DNA of 64,000 nucleotides from the NCBI RefSeq assembly GCF_030014955.1, contig NZ_JAGRPV010000002.1:1-64000 (forward strand). The letters are read 5' to 3'. The position numbers were made by a program, and so were the translations under genes. The notes under the pieces were generated by a model that was given only the letters and a program-made list of their open reading frames with translations, ran no database searches and was not told the origin of the DNA. Source of the DNA: Cohnella hashimotonis (GTDB lineage Bacteria; Bacillota; Bacilli; Paenibacillales; Paenibacillaceae). The first letter of the stretch is position 1. Each line of letters begins with the position of its first letter. Positions 33,275 through 41,739 of this stretch are shown here, one piece after another.

Positions 33275-34099
33275 ATGAAACTGATCGCGATCGGCGATAA
33301 CGTGGTGGACTACTATCAGGATCAGCGAATGATGTACCCTGGGGGCAACGCCCTGAACGTAGCCGTGGCGGCGAAGCGCAGCGGGGCGGAGAGCTGCGCA
33401 TACCTCGGCATCACGGGCGACGACGCGGCTGCCTCCCATGTAATCGAGTGCATGCGCCTGGAAGGCATCGACGCTTCCCGCATTCGCCGGACCTACGGTC
33501 CCAACGGCGAAGCGGTCGTGACGCTTAACGAAGAGGGGGACCGCATATTCGTCGGTACGAATCGCGGCATCCGCATGCCGTCGCTGCTGCAGCTCAAATT
33601 GACGGAAGACGATCTTGCGTATGCCGAAGAATACGACCTTATTCATACGAGCGTCAACAGCGATATCGAGCATGAGCTGGCGCGGCTGTCCGCCCGGCGT
33701 CCGGTCGCGTTCGACTTCTCGACGCGCAAGAAATGGGACGAGGCGTACTTGCGGCAGGTATGTCCGCATTTGACCTATGCGTTCTTCTCGGGCAGCGACA
33801 TGGGCGATTCAGAAATTGCAGAGCTGACCGCGTTTGTGCATGAACTGGGCGTAAAAGTAGTCGGCGTGACGCGCGGAGCCGATCCGGCCCGGTTCTCCGA
33901 GGCGGGAGTCTTGTACGCGCAAGAGCCGATGCCCGTGCGAATCGTCGATACGATGGGAGCCGGCGACTCGTTTATCGGCGGATTTCTCGCTTCGTATCAT
34001 GGCAAGGGAGACATGCGCGAGGCGCTTGCCGCGGCCGCGCAGGCGGCGGCGACCACCTGCGGACATTTCGGCGCGTTCGGATATGGCACGAAAAAATAG
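33275..34099 (+). CDS. PfkB-family sugar kinase, FrlD-like (copy 1)
   Basis: Ribokinase/PfkB kinase of 274 aa, starting at ATG 33275 after GGGGGG. It is short, as FrlD is, and shares its opening KLIAIGDNVVDYYQD, the GGNALNVAVAAKRSG block and the C-terminal DTMGAGDSFIGGFLASYHG with catalytic base Asp231. FrlD phosphorylates fructoselysine at C6 in the cytosol; FraD does the same for fructose-asparagine or -aspartate. Here it likely activates an Amadori compound or epimer for the deglycase at 48182. A terminator follows, so it forms its own unit. Confidence 0.85.
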   Translation: MKLIAIGDNVVDYYQDQRMMYPGGNALNVAVAAKRSGAESCAYLGITGDDAAASHVIECMRLEGIDASRIRRTYGPNGEAVVTLNEEGDRIFVGTNRGIRMPSLLQLKLTEDDLAYAEEYDLIHTSVNSDIEHELARLSARRPVAFDFSTRKKWDEAYLRQVCPHLTYAFFSGSDMGDSEIAELTAFVHELGVKVVGVTRGADPARFSEAGVLYAQEPMPVRIVDTMGAGDSFIGGFLASYHGKGDMREALAAAAQAAATTCGHFGAFGYGTKK

Positions 34100-34123
34100 A
34101 CAAGATGGTGGCTTCACGGTTGG

Positions 34124-34160
34124 AGCGCGTGAGAATACCTCACGCGCTTTTCTTATTTTT
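34124..34160 (+). terminator. Terminator after first PfkB kinase
   Basis: AGCGCGTGAG and CTCACGCGCT form a perfect 10-bp stem with a 5-base loop, followed by TTTCTTATTTTTTT. Confidence 0.88.
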
Positions 34161-34174
34161 TTCGTCTGGGAATT

Positions 34175-34283
34175 ATGGAAGCGTTACATGTGACTTAAGC
34201 TTTCATTATGAAAACATTTTCATTCGGAAATACTGTTGACTGTCGTGTATAGAGATGCTATATATTATAATATAACAACATAT
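34175..34283 (+). promoter_or_regulatory. Promoter of the main catabolic operon with cre-like and GntR sites
   Basis: TTGACT (34236-34241) and TATATA (34259-34264) are 17 bases apart. ATATAACAACATAT at 34270-34283 sits at about +1 and is the shared operator. TGAAAACATTTTCA at 34209-34222 fits the cre consensus TGWAARCGYTWNCW except for one central base. A second cre-like site, ATGGAAGCGTTACAT, is at 34175-34189. The layout suggests GntR repression plus CcpA control. Confidence 0.6.
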
Positions 34284-34368
34284 ACAAAGTTAAAGACGAT
34301 TAGCGATCGCACAGCAGGCTTGGCAAAGGACCCGGGTAGGGTTCGCAGGTGGAGACGGGGAGGAACCT

Positions 34369-35151
34369 ATGCGGATAGCGGGCGTTGGATTCAACTGTAT
34401 CGACATTTACGATAATTTGAACAAGCATTACCCGACCGGCAACAGCGTCGACTTCATTGTCCATATGAGCCGGTTCGGCGCGGAGGCCGCCATGGTCAGC
34501 GTCGTGGGCAGCGATCCGTACGGCGAGATGATGCTCGATATGCTGCGGAAGGAGAACGTCGACGTCTCCCATATGCAGGTGCGCGAAGGACGGACGGCTG
34601 TGTTCAAGATGGACCTGAACGGCAACGACCGGGTCCATAAGGAGAAGATCGAGGGCGTGATGGCGGACTTCGCCCTGACCCCGCAGGACAGGGAGTTCAT
34701 CGCGGGCTGCAGGGCGATGCATACGAATCTGTCGGGCAAGGTCGAGGGAGAGCTGGCCGGCTTCCGAAGCGGCGGCGTGGAGGTCGTGTTCGACTTCTCG
34801 ACGCGGACGACCCGGGAGATCGCCGGGCCGGTGCTGCCCGACACGGACTATGCGTTCTTCTCCTATCCCCGGGAGGACGAATATATATTGGCGTTCATCC
34901 GGTGGGCGCAGGAGCGGGGGCCGAAGGTGGCGGTCGTCACCCTGGGCGAGCACGGCAGCCTCGCGTACGACGGCGATCGTCTGTACCGGGAAGGCATCGT
35001 ACCCGCCGAGGTGGTCAATACGGTAGGAGCCGGCGACTCCTTCTGCGCGGGCTTCATGTATGCGGCGCTGTCGGGACGGACCGTGCAGGAATCGCTCCGG
35101 TCCGGCGCGGAGACGGCAGCGAAGGTCGTCGCCAAGTTCGAACCCTACTAA
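34369..35151 (+). CDS. PfkB-family sugar kinase, FrlD-like (copy 2)
   Basis: Kinase of 260 aa, starting at ATG 34369 after GGGGAGG. It opens with RIAGVGFNCIDIYDNLNKHYPTGNSVDF, has HKEKIEGVMADFALTPQD (close to the FrlD EGVMADFALSEED segment) and ends with NTVGAGDSFCAGFMYA, catalytic base Asp223. The family reaction is ATP-dependent 6-phosphorylation of fructosamines. It heads the long operon under the strongest operator-bearing promoter. Two distinct kinases imply two substrate classes, for example an Amadori compound and its C3 epimer or a different amino-acid adduct (inference). Confidence 0.87.
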   Translation: MRIAGVGFNCIDIYDNLNKHYPTGNSVDFIVHMSRFGAEAAMVSVVGSDPYGEMMLDMLRKENVDVSHMQVREGRTAVFKMDLNGNDRVHKEKIEGVMADFALTPQDREFIAGCRAMHTNLSGKVEGELAGFRSGGVEVVFDFSTRTTREIAGPVLPDTDYAFFSYPREDEYILAFIRWAQERGPKVAVVTLGEHGSLAYDGDRLYREGIVPAEVVNTVGAGDSFCAGFMYAALSGRTVQESLRSGAETAAKVVAKFEPY

Positions 35152-35220
35152 TTTAGAAGCTTACTAATTTAATAGAAGCTTCACGATATCCGGACCGACC
35201 GGCGGAAAGGCGGAAATCAA

Positions 35221-36093
35221 GTGATCATCGATGTGCATACTCACCCGATTTTCTACAAGGCGATCAGCGAAGACAAGGATACGCTCGACTATCGCAAGCG
35301 GCAATTCGGCGTCTTCAAGCAGTCGCCGAGCCCGATCGAATCGACGCTGCAGGAGATGGATTACAACGGCGTGACGCGCTCCATCCTGCTGCCGATCGAC
35401 CTGACGACGCAGAGCGGCGGCTGGATCGTCTCCAACGACGACGTCAAGACGATCGTCGATCTGGCGCCGGACCGGTTCATCGGCTTCGCCAGCGTCGATC
35501 CGTATCGCGAGGATGCGCTGGAGGAGCTGGATCGCGCGTTCGGCGAGCTCGGGCTGAAGGGCCTTAAGCTGCATCCGTCCAAGCAGAAGTTTTACCCGAA
35601 CGACGAGCGGCTGAAGCCGATCTACGAGAAGTGTCTGGCATACGATAAGCCGATCATGTTCCACGCGGGCATGAGCTGGGAGCCGGACGCGCCCTCCAAG
35701 TACTCGCATCCGCTGCATTTTGAAGACGTGGCGGTAGACTATCCCGAGCTTCGCATGTGCCTCGCCCACTTCGGGTGGCCGTGGGTCAAGGAGACGGTTA
35801 TGCTGCTGCTGAAGTACCCGAACGTGTTCACGGACACGTCGATCCTCTATATGGACAATGCGCTCGACTTCTACAAGCAGGTGTTCAAGGTAGACATGGG
35901 ACCGCTGTGGATCGAGCGCAACCTGAACGACAAGGTGATGTTCGGCACGAACGGTCCGCGCTTCAAGGCGAAGCGGCTGCTGCCCGCTTTGCAGGCGATG
36001 GATTTCCGGCCCAAGACGCTGCAGAAAATACTCGGCGGCAACGCGGAAGTATTTCTGGGCGAAAGGAGGAACGAGCGGCCATGGTTAAACTAG
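35221..36093 (+). CDS. Amidohydrolase_2-family TIM-barrel hydrolase
   Basis: Protein of 290 aa, starting at GTG 35221 after AAAGGCGG. The N-terminal IIDVHTHPIF supplies the HxH metal ligands, followed by GLKLHPSKQKFYPND, MFHAGMSWEPD (third metal His) and LAHFGWPWVKE, and a late FGTNGPRF where the family usually has its catalytic Asp in GTD/GSD. Members hydrolyse or decarboxylate ring or amide substrates. In this operon it may act on the amide or lactam form of an amino-acid adduct, but no function is proven. It overlaps the next gene by 13 bases. Confidence 0.8.
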   Translation: MIIDVHTHPIFYKAISEDKDTLDYRKRQFGVFKQSPSPIESTLQEMDYNGVTRSILLPIDLTTQSGGWIVSNDDVKTIVDLAPDRFIGFASVDPYREDALEELDRAFGELGLKGLKLHPSKQKFYPNDERLKPIYEKCLAYDKPIMFHAGMSWEPDAPSKYSHPLHFEDVAVDYPELRMCLAHFGWPWVKETVMLLLKYPNVFTDTSILYMDNALDFYKQVFKVDMGPLWIERNLNDKVMFGTNGPRFKAKRLLPALQAMDFRPKTLQKILGGNAEVFLGERRNERPWLN

Positions 36094-36509
36094 AAACGAT
36101 CGTCATCCGGTCGACCGCGGAATTCCAGATGATTAAAATTACCGAGCAGGTTCGGGACATCATCGCACGCAGCGGCGTGCAGAACGGGCTGGCCGCCGTC
36201 ATCTCGGCCCATACGACGACCGGCATCATGATCAACGAAGGGCTCGAATGCGTGGAGACGGACATCGAGGAGCTGCTCGAACGTCTCGTACCCAAGGATA
36301 TGCCCTATGCGCACGCCCACTTCCTGCCCTCCTACGGCGCGACGGGCAGCAATTCTCCTTCCCATCTCAAGTCCATGCTGGCCGGCAACAGCTGTATGTT
36401 CGTCATCCAGAACGGCGTCATGCTGTCCGGCGACGCGCAGGACGTCTACCTGACGGAGTTCGACGGACCGAAGGGCCGCAAGGTTTATATTCAAATCATC
36501 GGCGAGTAG
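36081..36509 (+). CDS. YjbQ/UPF0047 family protein
   Basis: Small protein of 142 aa, starting at ATG 36081 behind GAAAGGAGG and overlapping the amidohydrolase end. Family blocks are ISAHTTTGIMINEG (conserved His/Thr), AHAHFLPSYGATGSNSPSHLKSML and LSGDAQDVYLTEFDGPKGRKV. YjbQ proteins have been linked to a secondary thiamine phosphate synthase activity, but their normal role is unclear. Its place inside a sugar-adduct operon, translationally coupled to the amidohydrolase, suggests a sugar-phosphate role here (inference). Confidence 0.88.
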   Translation: MVKLETIVIRSTAEFQMIKITEQVRDIIARSGVQNGLAAVISAHTTTGIMINEGLECVETDIEELLERLVPKDMPYAHAHFLPSYGATGSNSPSHLKSMLAGNSCMFVIQNGVMLSGDAQDVYLTEFDGPKGRKVYIQIIGE

Positions 36510-36529
36510 CCGCCGGAGAGGAGTCCCGC

Positions 36530-37375
36530 ATGACGCATCTGGCTATGTCGCAAATCGCGGGCATGAACGAGCATTACCGGCTGTATCCGCTCGATTTTTT
36601 CCTGGACGATATGGTGAGGCTGGAGCTAGAAGCGATCGAGCTGTGGGCTGGAGCGCCTCATCTGTATATCGAGGACGCGACCGCGGCCGACCTGCGCCGG
36701 ATCCGTGCCGGCATCGAGAGCCGGGGACTCAAGCTGATCTGTTATACGCCCGAGCAATGCCAGTACCCGTTCAACATCGCGGCCAAGGAGCCGGAGCTTC
36801 GCGCCAGAAGTCTGGCCTACTTCTTCAGAAGCCTGCAGGCCGCATCGGAGCTGGGCGCCCCGATGTTCCAGACCGTGCCCGGCTGGGGCTACTTCGACGA
36901 ACCGGCCGGCGAAGCCTGGGAGCGGACGCGCGACGCGCTGGCCGCCTTGGCCAAAGAGGCCGGCAAGCACGGCATCGTAATAACGCTGGAGCCGCTTGAG
37001 CGCAGAGGCACGAACATCGTTACCGACCTGCCTGCGCTGAAGCGGATGCTGGACGACATCCGCTCCCCCCACTTAAAGGTCATCATCGACACCTGTCCGA
37101 TGGCGGCCGCGGGAGAGACATTCGACGATTACTTCAAAGCGTTCGGCGACGATGTCCGTCATATCCACTTCGTCGACAGTCTTCACAAAGCCTGGGGGGA
37201 CGGCGACTTCCCGCTGGCGGACTGGCTCGAAGAGCTGAACAGGCATCGCTATCGGGGCTATCTGACGCTGGAGATTTGCGCCCGCGCCACGTTCATGGAG
37301 CCGACGGAGGCGGTGCTCCGCAGCCTGTCGCTGCTGCGGAGCGAGCTTGCCAAGCTAAAGGGGGTGACGGCGTGA
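36530..37375 (+). CDS. FrlC-like sugar epimerase 1 (xylose-isomerase-like TIM barrel)
   Basis: Protein of 281 aa, starting at ATG 36530 after GAGAGGAG. AP-endonuclease-2/xylose isomerase-like fold, closest in motif pattern to FrlC (fructoselysine 3-epimerase): AIELWAGAPHLYIED, ICYTPEQCQYPFNIA, LEPLERRGTN (metal Glu), IIDTCPM (metal Asp), HIHFVDS (metal His) and LTLEICA (metal Glu). It is the first of five such genes in the locus. It ends in a GTGA overlap with the next, so the two are translationally coupled. Confidence 0.85.
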   Translation: MTHLAMSQIAGMNEHYRLYPLDFFLDDMVRLELEAIELWAGAPHLYIEDATAADLRRIRAGIESRGLKLICYTPEQCQYPFNIAAKEPELRARSLAYFFRSLQAASELGAPMFQTVPGWGYFDEPAGEAWERTRDALAALAKEAGKHGIVITLEPLERRGTNIVTDLPALKRMLDDIRSPHLKVIIDTCPMAAAGETFDDYFKAFGDDVRHIHFVDSLHKAWGDGDFPLADWLEELNRHRYRGYLTLEICARATFMEPTEAVLRSLSLLRSELAKLKGVTA

Positions 37376-38208
37376 AGGAGCGCGTGCTTGCGGTCGCGCC
37401 GAGCAATGTGCTTTACAAGTTTCACTCGCTGGGCAGCTTCCTGGCGGAGGCGGTCCGCTGCGGCTGCGAAACGATCGAGCTGTGGGGCGGCGCGCCCCAC
37501 CTCGATATCGAAGCCGCGACGCCGGCGGATCTGAAGAAACTGCGGCGGCGGCTCGCCGAGCTGGAGCTTCGCGTATGCTGCCTGACGCCGGAGACCGGCC
37601 TGTACCCGGTCAATATCGCCTCCAACGATCCGGTGCTGCGGCAGCGGAGCGAAATATACGCGATGAAGTCGCTAGAGGCCGCTGCCGAGCTGCAGGTGCC
37701 GATCATGCAGGTGACGAGCGGCACGGGGTACTACGACCGGCCGGCAGAGGAGGCATGGCGGCGTTCGGCCGATTTCTTGAGCCGGCTCTCGCGTCGGGCC
37801 GCTGCGCTAGGAATCCGGCTGGCGCTCGAAGCGCTGCCCGTGCACGAATCGAATCTCGTTCGCGACGCCGCCTCGCTGCGCCGCATGCTGGATGAGGTCG
37901 GCCAGCCTGCGCTGGGCGCGCTGCTGGACACGTCGACCGCCGCCGCCTTGGGCGAATCGCCTGCCGATTATATCCGCCTGCTGGGCGCGGACCGGATCGC
38001 GCACATCCAGCTGGTCGACGGGCCGGGCGGCCATCTGGCCTGGGGCGACGGCACGCTGTCGCTCGCCGAATACCTCGCCTCGATCAGAGCCGCCGGGTAT
38101 GCGGGATCGCTCGGACTCGAGCTGTTCGATCACAAGTATTATGTCGACCCGGCACCCGTTCTGCGGCGGGCGGCAGGCGCGCTCCGCGAAGCCCTGCAGC
38201 CTGCATAA
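37372..38208 (+). CDS. FrlC-like sugar epimerase 2
   Basis: Protein of 278 aa, starting at GTG 37372, which overlaps the previous TGA stop and follows AAAGGGGG. Family blocks: IELWGGAPHLDIEA, CLTPETGLYPVNIA, LEALPVHESN, LLDTSTA and LGLELFD. It is the most divergent of the set: the HxH metal motif reads HIQLVDG, with Gln in place of the second His, and the N-terminus is shorter. It may have a different substrate or weaker metal binding. Confidence 0.82.
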   Translation: MKERVLAVAPSNVLYKFHSLGSFLAEAVRCGCETIELWGGAPHLDIEAATPADLKKLRRRLAELELRVCCLTPETGLYPVNIASNDPVLRQRSEIYAMKSLEAAAELQVPIMQVTSGTGYYDRPAEEAWRRSADFLSRLSRRAAALGIRLALEALPVHESNLVRDAASLRRMLDEVGQPALGALLDTSTAAALGESPADYIRLLGADRIAHIQLVDGPGGHLAWGDGTLSLAEYLASIRAAGYAGSLGLELFDHKYYVDPAPVLRRAAGALREALQPA

Positions 38209-38252
38209 ACAAGCGAAAGCGTTACGATCACTCAACGGGAGGACCTGCCCTC

Positions 38253-39104
38253 ATGCGCAACGTGTCGGTCATGAACTACAACTACCAACGCTACCCGCTG
38301 GAATACTTTCTCGAATCGATGAATCGCCTGGAGGTCGGCGCGATCGAGCTGTGGGCGGCCGAGCCGCACCTGTACGTCGAGGACCTGCCGGCAGCCCGGC
38401 TCTCCGCGCTGCGGCGCGAGATCGTCTCCAGAGAGCTGAGGGTCGCCTGCTTTACGCCAGAACAGTGCGTCTATCCGATCAATATCGCCGCCCGCGACGA
38501 ACGGCTGCGTTCGCGAAGCGTCGATTACTTCAAGAAGAGCCTGGTCGTAGCCGCCGAGCTCGAGTCTCCGCTGCTGCTGGTCGTTCCGGGATCGGGCTTC
38601 TACAATGAGCCCAAGGAAGAGGGCTTCAAGCGCTCGGCCGAATCGCTGCGGACGCTCGGCGAGGAAGCGGCCAAGTACGGCATCCATATCGTGATGGAGA
38701 CGCGGACGCCGTACGGCACGAATCTGGTCAACAACATCGGCGATCTCCGCCGGCTGATCGACGAGGTCGATTCCCCGTTCGTCGATCCGATGCTGGACAC
38801 GGTGCCGATGAACGTCGCCGGAGAAGATGTGCGCGCCTGGCTGGACGCATTCGGAAGCCGCCTGCGCCACGTGCACTTCTGCGACGGCGACGGCAAGGGC
38901 GGGTCCAACATGGCGGTCGGGGACGGCGTGTTCCCGATGCGCGATTATTGGGAGCTGCTTAACAAGGAGTATGAAGGGTACCTGACGCTGGAGCTCGTCG
39001 TCAATCGCTACTATCTGGAGCCCGAGCGGGAAGTCCGCAAGTGTCTGGAACGGCTTCAAGCGATGTCGGAGCCCGAAGCGGGCAAGATGCGGCAAACCAT
39101 CTAA
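38253..39104 (+). CDS. FrlC-like sugar epimerase 3
   Basis: Protein of 283 aa, starting at ATG 38253 after GGGAGGA. Family blocks: NYNYQRYPLEYFLESMNRLEV, IELWAAEPHLYVED, CFTPEQCVYPINIA, METRTPYGTN (a Glu-Thr in place of the usual Glu-Pro), MLDTVPM, HVHFCDGDGKGG and LTLELVV. It is very like epimerase 4 (39119), and the pair looks like a recent duplication. A cre-like CGAAAGCGTTACGA lies just upstream (about 38214). Confidence 0.85.
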   Translation: MRNVSVMNYNYQRYPLEYFLESMNRLEVGAIELWAAEPHLYVEDLPAARLSALRREIVSRELRVACFTPEQCVYPINIAARDERLRSRSVDYFKKSLVVAAELESPLLLVVPGSGFYNEPKEEGFKRSAESLRTLGEEAAKYGIHIVMETRTPYGTNLVNNIGDLRRLIDEVDSPFVDPMLDTVPMNVAGEDVRAWLDAFGSRLRHVHFCDGDGKGGSNMAVGDGVFPMRDYWELLNKEYEGYLTLELVVNRYYLEPEREVRKCLERLQAMSEPEAGKMRQTI

Positions 39105-39118
39105 GGAGGCGTGCAAGC

Positions 39119-39958
39119 ATGGCCAAGATCGCCAATATGAACTTTCATTATCACCGTTATCCGTTCGAATACTTTCTCGATTCGACCGTCAGACTCGGTC
39201 TTCCGGCGGTCGAGCTGTGGGGCGGCGCGCCGCACCTGTACGTGGACGACGCGTCCCATGCCGACATCGTCTCCATGCGCCGCGAGATGGAGCGCCGCAA
39301 TCTCGAGCTCGTCTGCTTTACGCCGGAGCAGTGCATCTACCCGATCAACCTGTCCTCGAAGGACGACACGCTGCGCAAGCGCAGCATCGAATACTTCAAG
39401 AAGTGCATCGGCGTCACGAATACGCTGGAGACGTCGCTGCTGCTCGTGACGGTAGGCTACGGCTTCTACAACGAGCCGTCCGAGGAAGCGTGGGCGAGAG
39501 GCAGAGAGTCGCTGCGCATCCTGGCGGAAGAGGCGGAGAAGCAAGGCGTCGTGCTCGCTCTCGAGCCGATGTCCAAGGCGGGCTCGAATCTCATCACCGA
39601 TCTGGCGACGCTCAAGCGGATGTACGACGAGGTGAACTCGCCGGCGCTGAAGGCGCTGATGGACACGGTGCCGATGACGCTCGGCGGCGACAGCATCGAG
39701 GCCTACGGCGAAGCGTTCGGGCAGGATCTGGCCCATATCCACTTCCTGGACGGCGACGGCAAGACCTCCGCGCACCTTGGCTGGGGCATGGGCGTATTCC
39801 CGCTCGAGGCGTTCGCGGAGAGCTTGAAGAAGATCGACTACGAAGGATGGCTGACGCTCGAATTGATCGGTCCCCAATACAACTGGGAGCCCGAGGCGTT
39901 CACGCAGAGAAGTATCGACCGTTTGTCCGAAGTGTTAGGATCGATCGTCGCCCGCTAA
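39119..39958 (+). CDS. FrlC-like sugar epimerase 4
   Basis: Protein of 279 aa, starting at ATG 39119 after AAGGAGG, 14 bases after the previous stop. Family blocks: NFHYHRYPFEYFLDS, VELWGGAPHLYVDDA, CFTPEQCIYPINLS, LEPMSKAGSN, LMDTVPM, HIHFLDGDGKTSA and LTLELIG. All expected metal ligands are present. It is followed by the ABC transporter genes after 67 bases with no terminator, so transcription probably continues. Confidence 0.86.
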   Translation: MAKIANMNFHYHRYPFEYFLDSTVRLGLPAVELWGGAPHLYVDDASHADIVSMRREMERRNLELVCFTPEQCIYPINLSSKDDTLRKRSIEYFKKCIGVTNTLETSLLLVTVGYGFYNEPSEEAWARGRESLRILAEEAEKQGVVLALEPMSKAGSNLITDLATLKRMYDEVNSPALKALMDTVPMTLGGDSIEAYGEAFGQDLAHIHFLDGDGKTSAHLGWGMGVFPLEAFAESLKKIDYEGWLTLELIGPQYNWEPEAFTQRSIDRLSEVLGSIVAR

Positions 39959-40025
39959 GGCGGACCGGCGTTTGCTCATATTTCCTGACCCACATTAAAA
40001 AAAATTGGAAAGCGGGGAAAAGAAA

Positions 40026-40946
40026 ATGAAAAAGGGAACGGGCAAGTTTACGATGGGCAGATGGGTGACGATTCTTTCGCTGGCGCTGATCGTGTTGATC
40101 GCGGGCTGCGGCAGCAACAACAACGGCAACAACGCGCAGGGCGCTTCCGGCAGCGCGTCGTCGAGTCCGGCCGCGAGCGGTTCGACCAGCGCCTCGCCGA
40201 GCGACGTGCCTGCGCTGCCGGCGGACGTAAAGAAGCGCGGCAAGCTCGTCGTCGGCGTCAAGGTCGACTATCCGCCGCTCGGCTACCTGGACGAGAAGGG
40301 CAAAAATGCCGGCTACGAGATCGGCGTCGTCAAGAAGATGGCGCAGTATGCCTTCGGCGACGAGAATGCCGTCGAGTTCGTGGCGGTTAACGCGACGAAC
40401 CGCATTCCTTATCTGGAATCCAAAAAAATCGACTTCATCGCGGCCACGCTCGGCGTGACCGAGGAGCGCAAGAAGCAGCTCGACTTCTCCACCAACTTCT
40501 TCGACGGCGGCGCCGTCACGGTCGTCAAAAAGGGCAGCGACATCAAGCAAATCCCCGATCTGGCCGGCAAGAAGGTCATCGTCATCAAGGGTTCGACGGG
40601 CTCCACCTATCTCGAAGAGAATGTGCCTACCGCCGAGCAGATCAAGATCGAGAGCAATGCGGATGCGCTGCGCGCGCTGAAGGACGGACGCGCCGACGCC
40701 ATGTTCCACGATGCCGTACTGATGTCCGAATTCGTCAAGACGTCGACCGATTATACGATCGTCGGCGAACAGGTCGCCTTCGCGCCGATGGCGATCGGCG
40801 TACGCAAGAACGAGCCGGAGATGCTCGCCTTCGTCAACGGCGCGCTGGAGCAAATGCGCAAGGAAGACTACTTTAAGACGCTGATCGAAGAGTACTTGCC
40901 GCAAGCGGGCGATCTCGATCCGATGAAGATGATTCCGCGCCCCTAA
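40026..40946 (+). CDS. Polar amino-acid ABC transporter binding lipoprotein
   Basis: Family-3 solute-binding lipoprotein, 306 aa, starting at ATG 40026 after AAAGCGGGG. The lipobox is LIVLIAGC. The domain carries KRGKLVVGVKVDYPPLGYLDEKGKNAGYEIGV, NATNRIPYLESKKIDFIAATLGVT and IKGSTGSTYLEEN. Family-3 proteins bind amino acids, opines or Amadori-type adducts in other systems. Given the neighbours, the ligand could be a fructosyl-amino acid rather than a free amino acid (inference). Confidence 0.92.
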   Translation: MKKGTGKFTMGRWVTILSLALIVLIAGCGSNNNGNNAQGASGSASSSPAASGSTSASPSDVPALPADVKKRGKLVVGVKVDYPPLGYLDEKGKNAGYEIGVVKKMAQYAFGDENAVEFVAVNATNRIPYLESKKIDFIAATLGVTEERKKQLDFSTNFFDGGAVTVVKKGSDIKQIPDLAGKKVIVIKGSTGSTYLEENVPTAEQIKIESNADALRALKDGRADAMFHDAVLMSEFVKTSTDYTIVGEQVAFAPMAIGVRKNEPEMLAFVNGALEQMRKEDYFKTLIEEYLPQAGDLDPMKMIPRP

Positions 40947-40976
40947 CGGCATACCGATACGGGAGGTAACACCACG

Positions 40977-41714
40977 ATGAGCGACAAACCGAAACTATCC
41001 ATCCGCAACCTGCAAAAGCAGTATGGGGACAATGTCATCCTGCGCGGCGTCGACATCGACGTATTTGCCCGCGAGGTGATCGTCATCATCGGGCCGAGCG
41101 GCTCGGGCAAGAGCACGCTGCTGCGCTGCATCAACGGCCTGGAGAGCATCAACGGCGGCGAAGTCTATATCGACGACAGCCGGATTCAATATACGCCGGC
41201 GGCCCTGCAGCAGGTCCGCCAGCGGATCGGCATGGTATTCCAGAGCTACAATCTGTTCCCGCATCTGACCGTCATGGAAAACCTGCTGCTCGCGCCGACC
41301 AAGGTGCAGAAGCGGGACAAGAAAAGCGTCATCCCGCAGGCAAGGGAACTGCTCGACCAGGTCGGCCTGCTCGACAAGGCCGACAGCTACCCCTCCCAGC
41401 TGTCCGGCGGACAGCAGCAGCGCGTGGCCATCGCGCGTTCGCTCGTCATGAATCCCGAGGTGCTGCTATTCGACGAGGTGACCTCCGCGCTCGATCCGGA
41501 GCGCGTCCGCGATGTGCTCGACGTTATGAAGGATCTGGCCGCGCGCGGCACGACGATGCTGATCGTCACGCACGAGATGGGCTTCGGGCGCGATGTCGGC
41601 GACCGCATCGTCTTTATGGATCAAGGGGTCATCGTCGAGCAAGGGCCGCCCGAGCAGGTATTCGGCAATCCCCAGGAAGAGCGCACCCGGCAGTTCCTGC
41701 GGAACGCCATGTAG
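40977..41714 (+). CDS. Polar amino-acid ABC transporter ATPase (GlnQ/HisP type)
   Basis: ATPase of 245 aa, starting at ATG 40977 after GGGAGG. Walker [11 protein letters not shown]-loop [16 protein letters not shown], signature [15 protein letters not shown], Walker [15 protein letters not shown] and switch His in IVTHEMGF are all intact. It energises the adjacent pair of permeases. Unlike the sugar importer at the window start, this system carries its own ATPase. Confidence 0.95.
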   Translation: MSDKPKLSIRNLQKQYGDNVILRGVDIDVFAREVIVIIGPSGSGKSTLLRCINGLESINGGEVYIDDSRIQYTPAALQQVRQRIGMVFQSYNLFPHLTVMENLLLAPTKVQKRDKKSVIPQARELLDQVGLLDKADSYPSQLSGGQQQRVAIARSLVMNPEVLLFDEVTSALDPERVRDVLDVMKDLAARGTTMLIVTHEMGFGRDVGDRIVFMDQGVIVEQGPPEQVFGNPQEERTRQFLRNAM

Positions 41715-41739
41715 TTGACACCACGAGGAGGTGCTCGGG

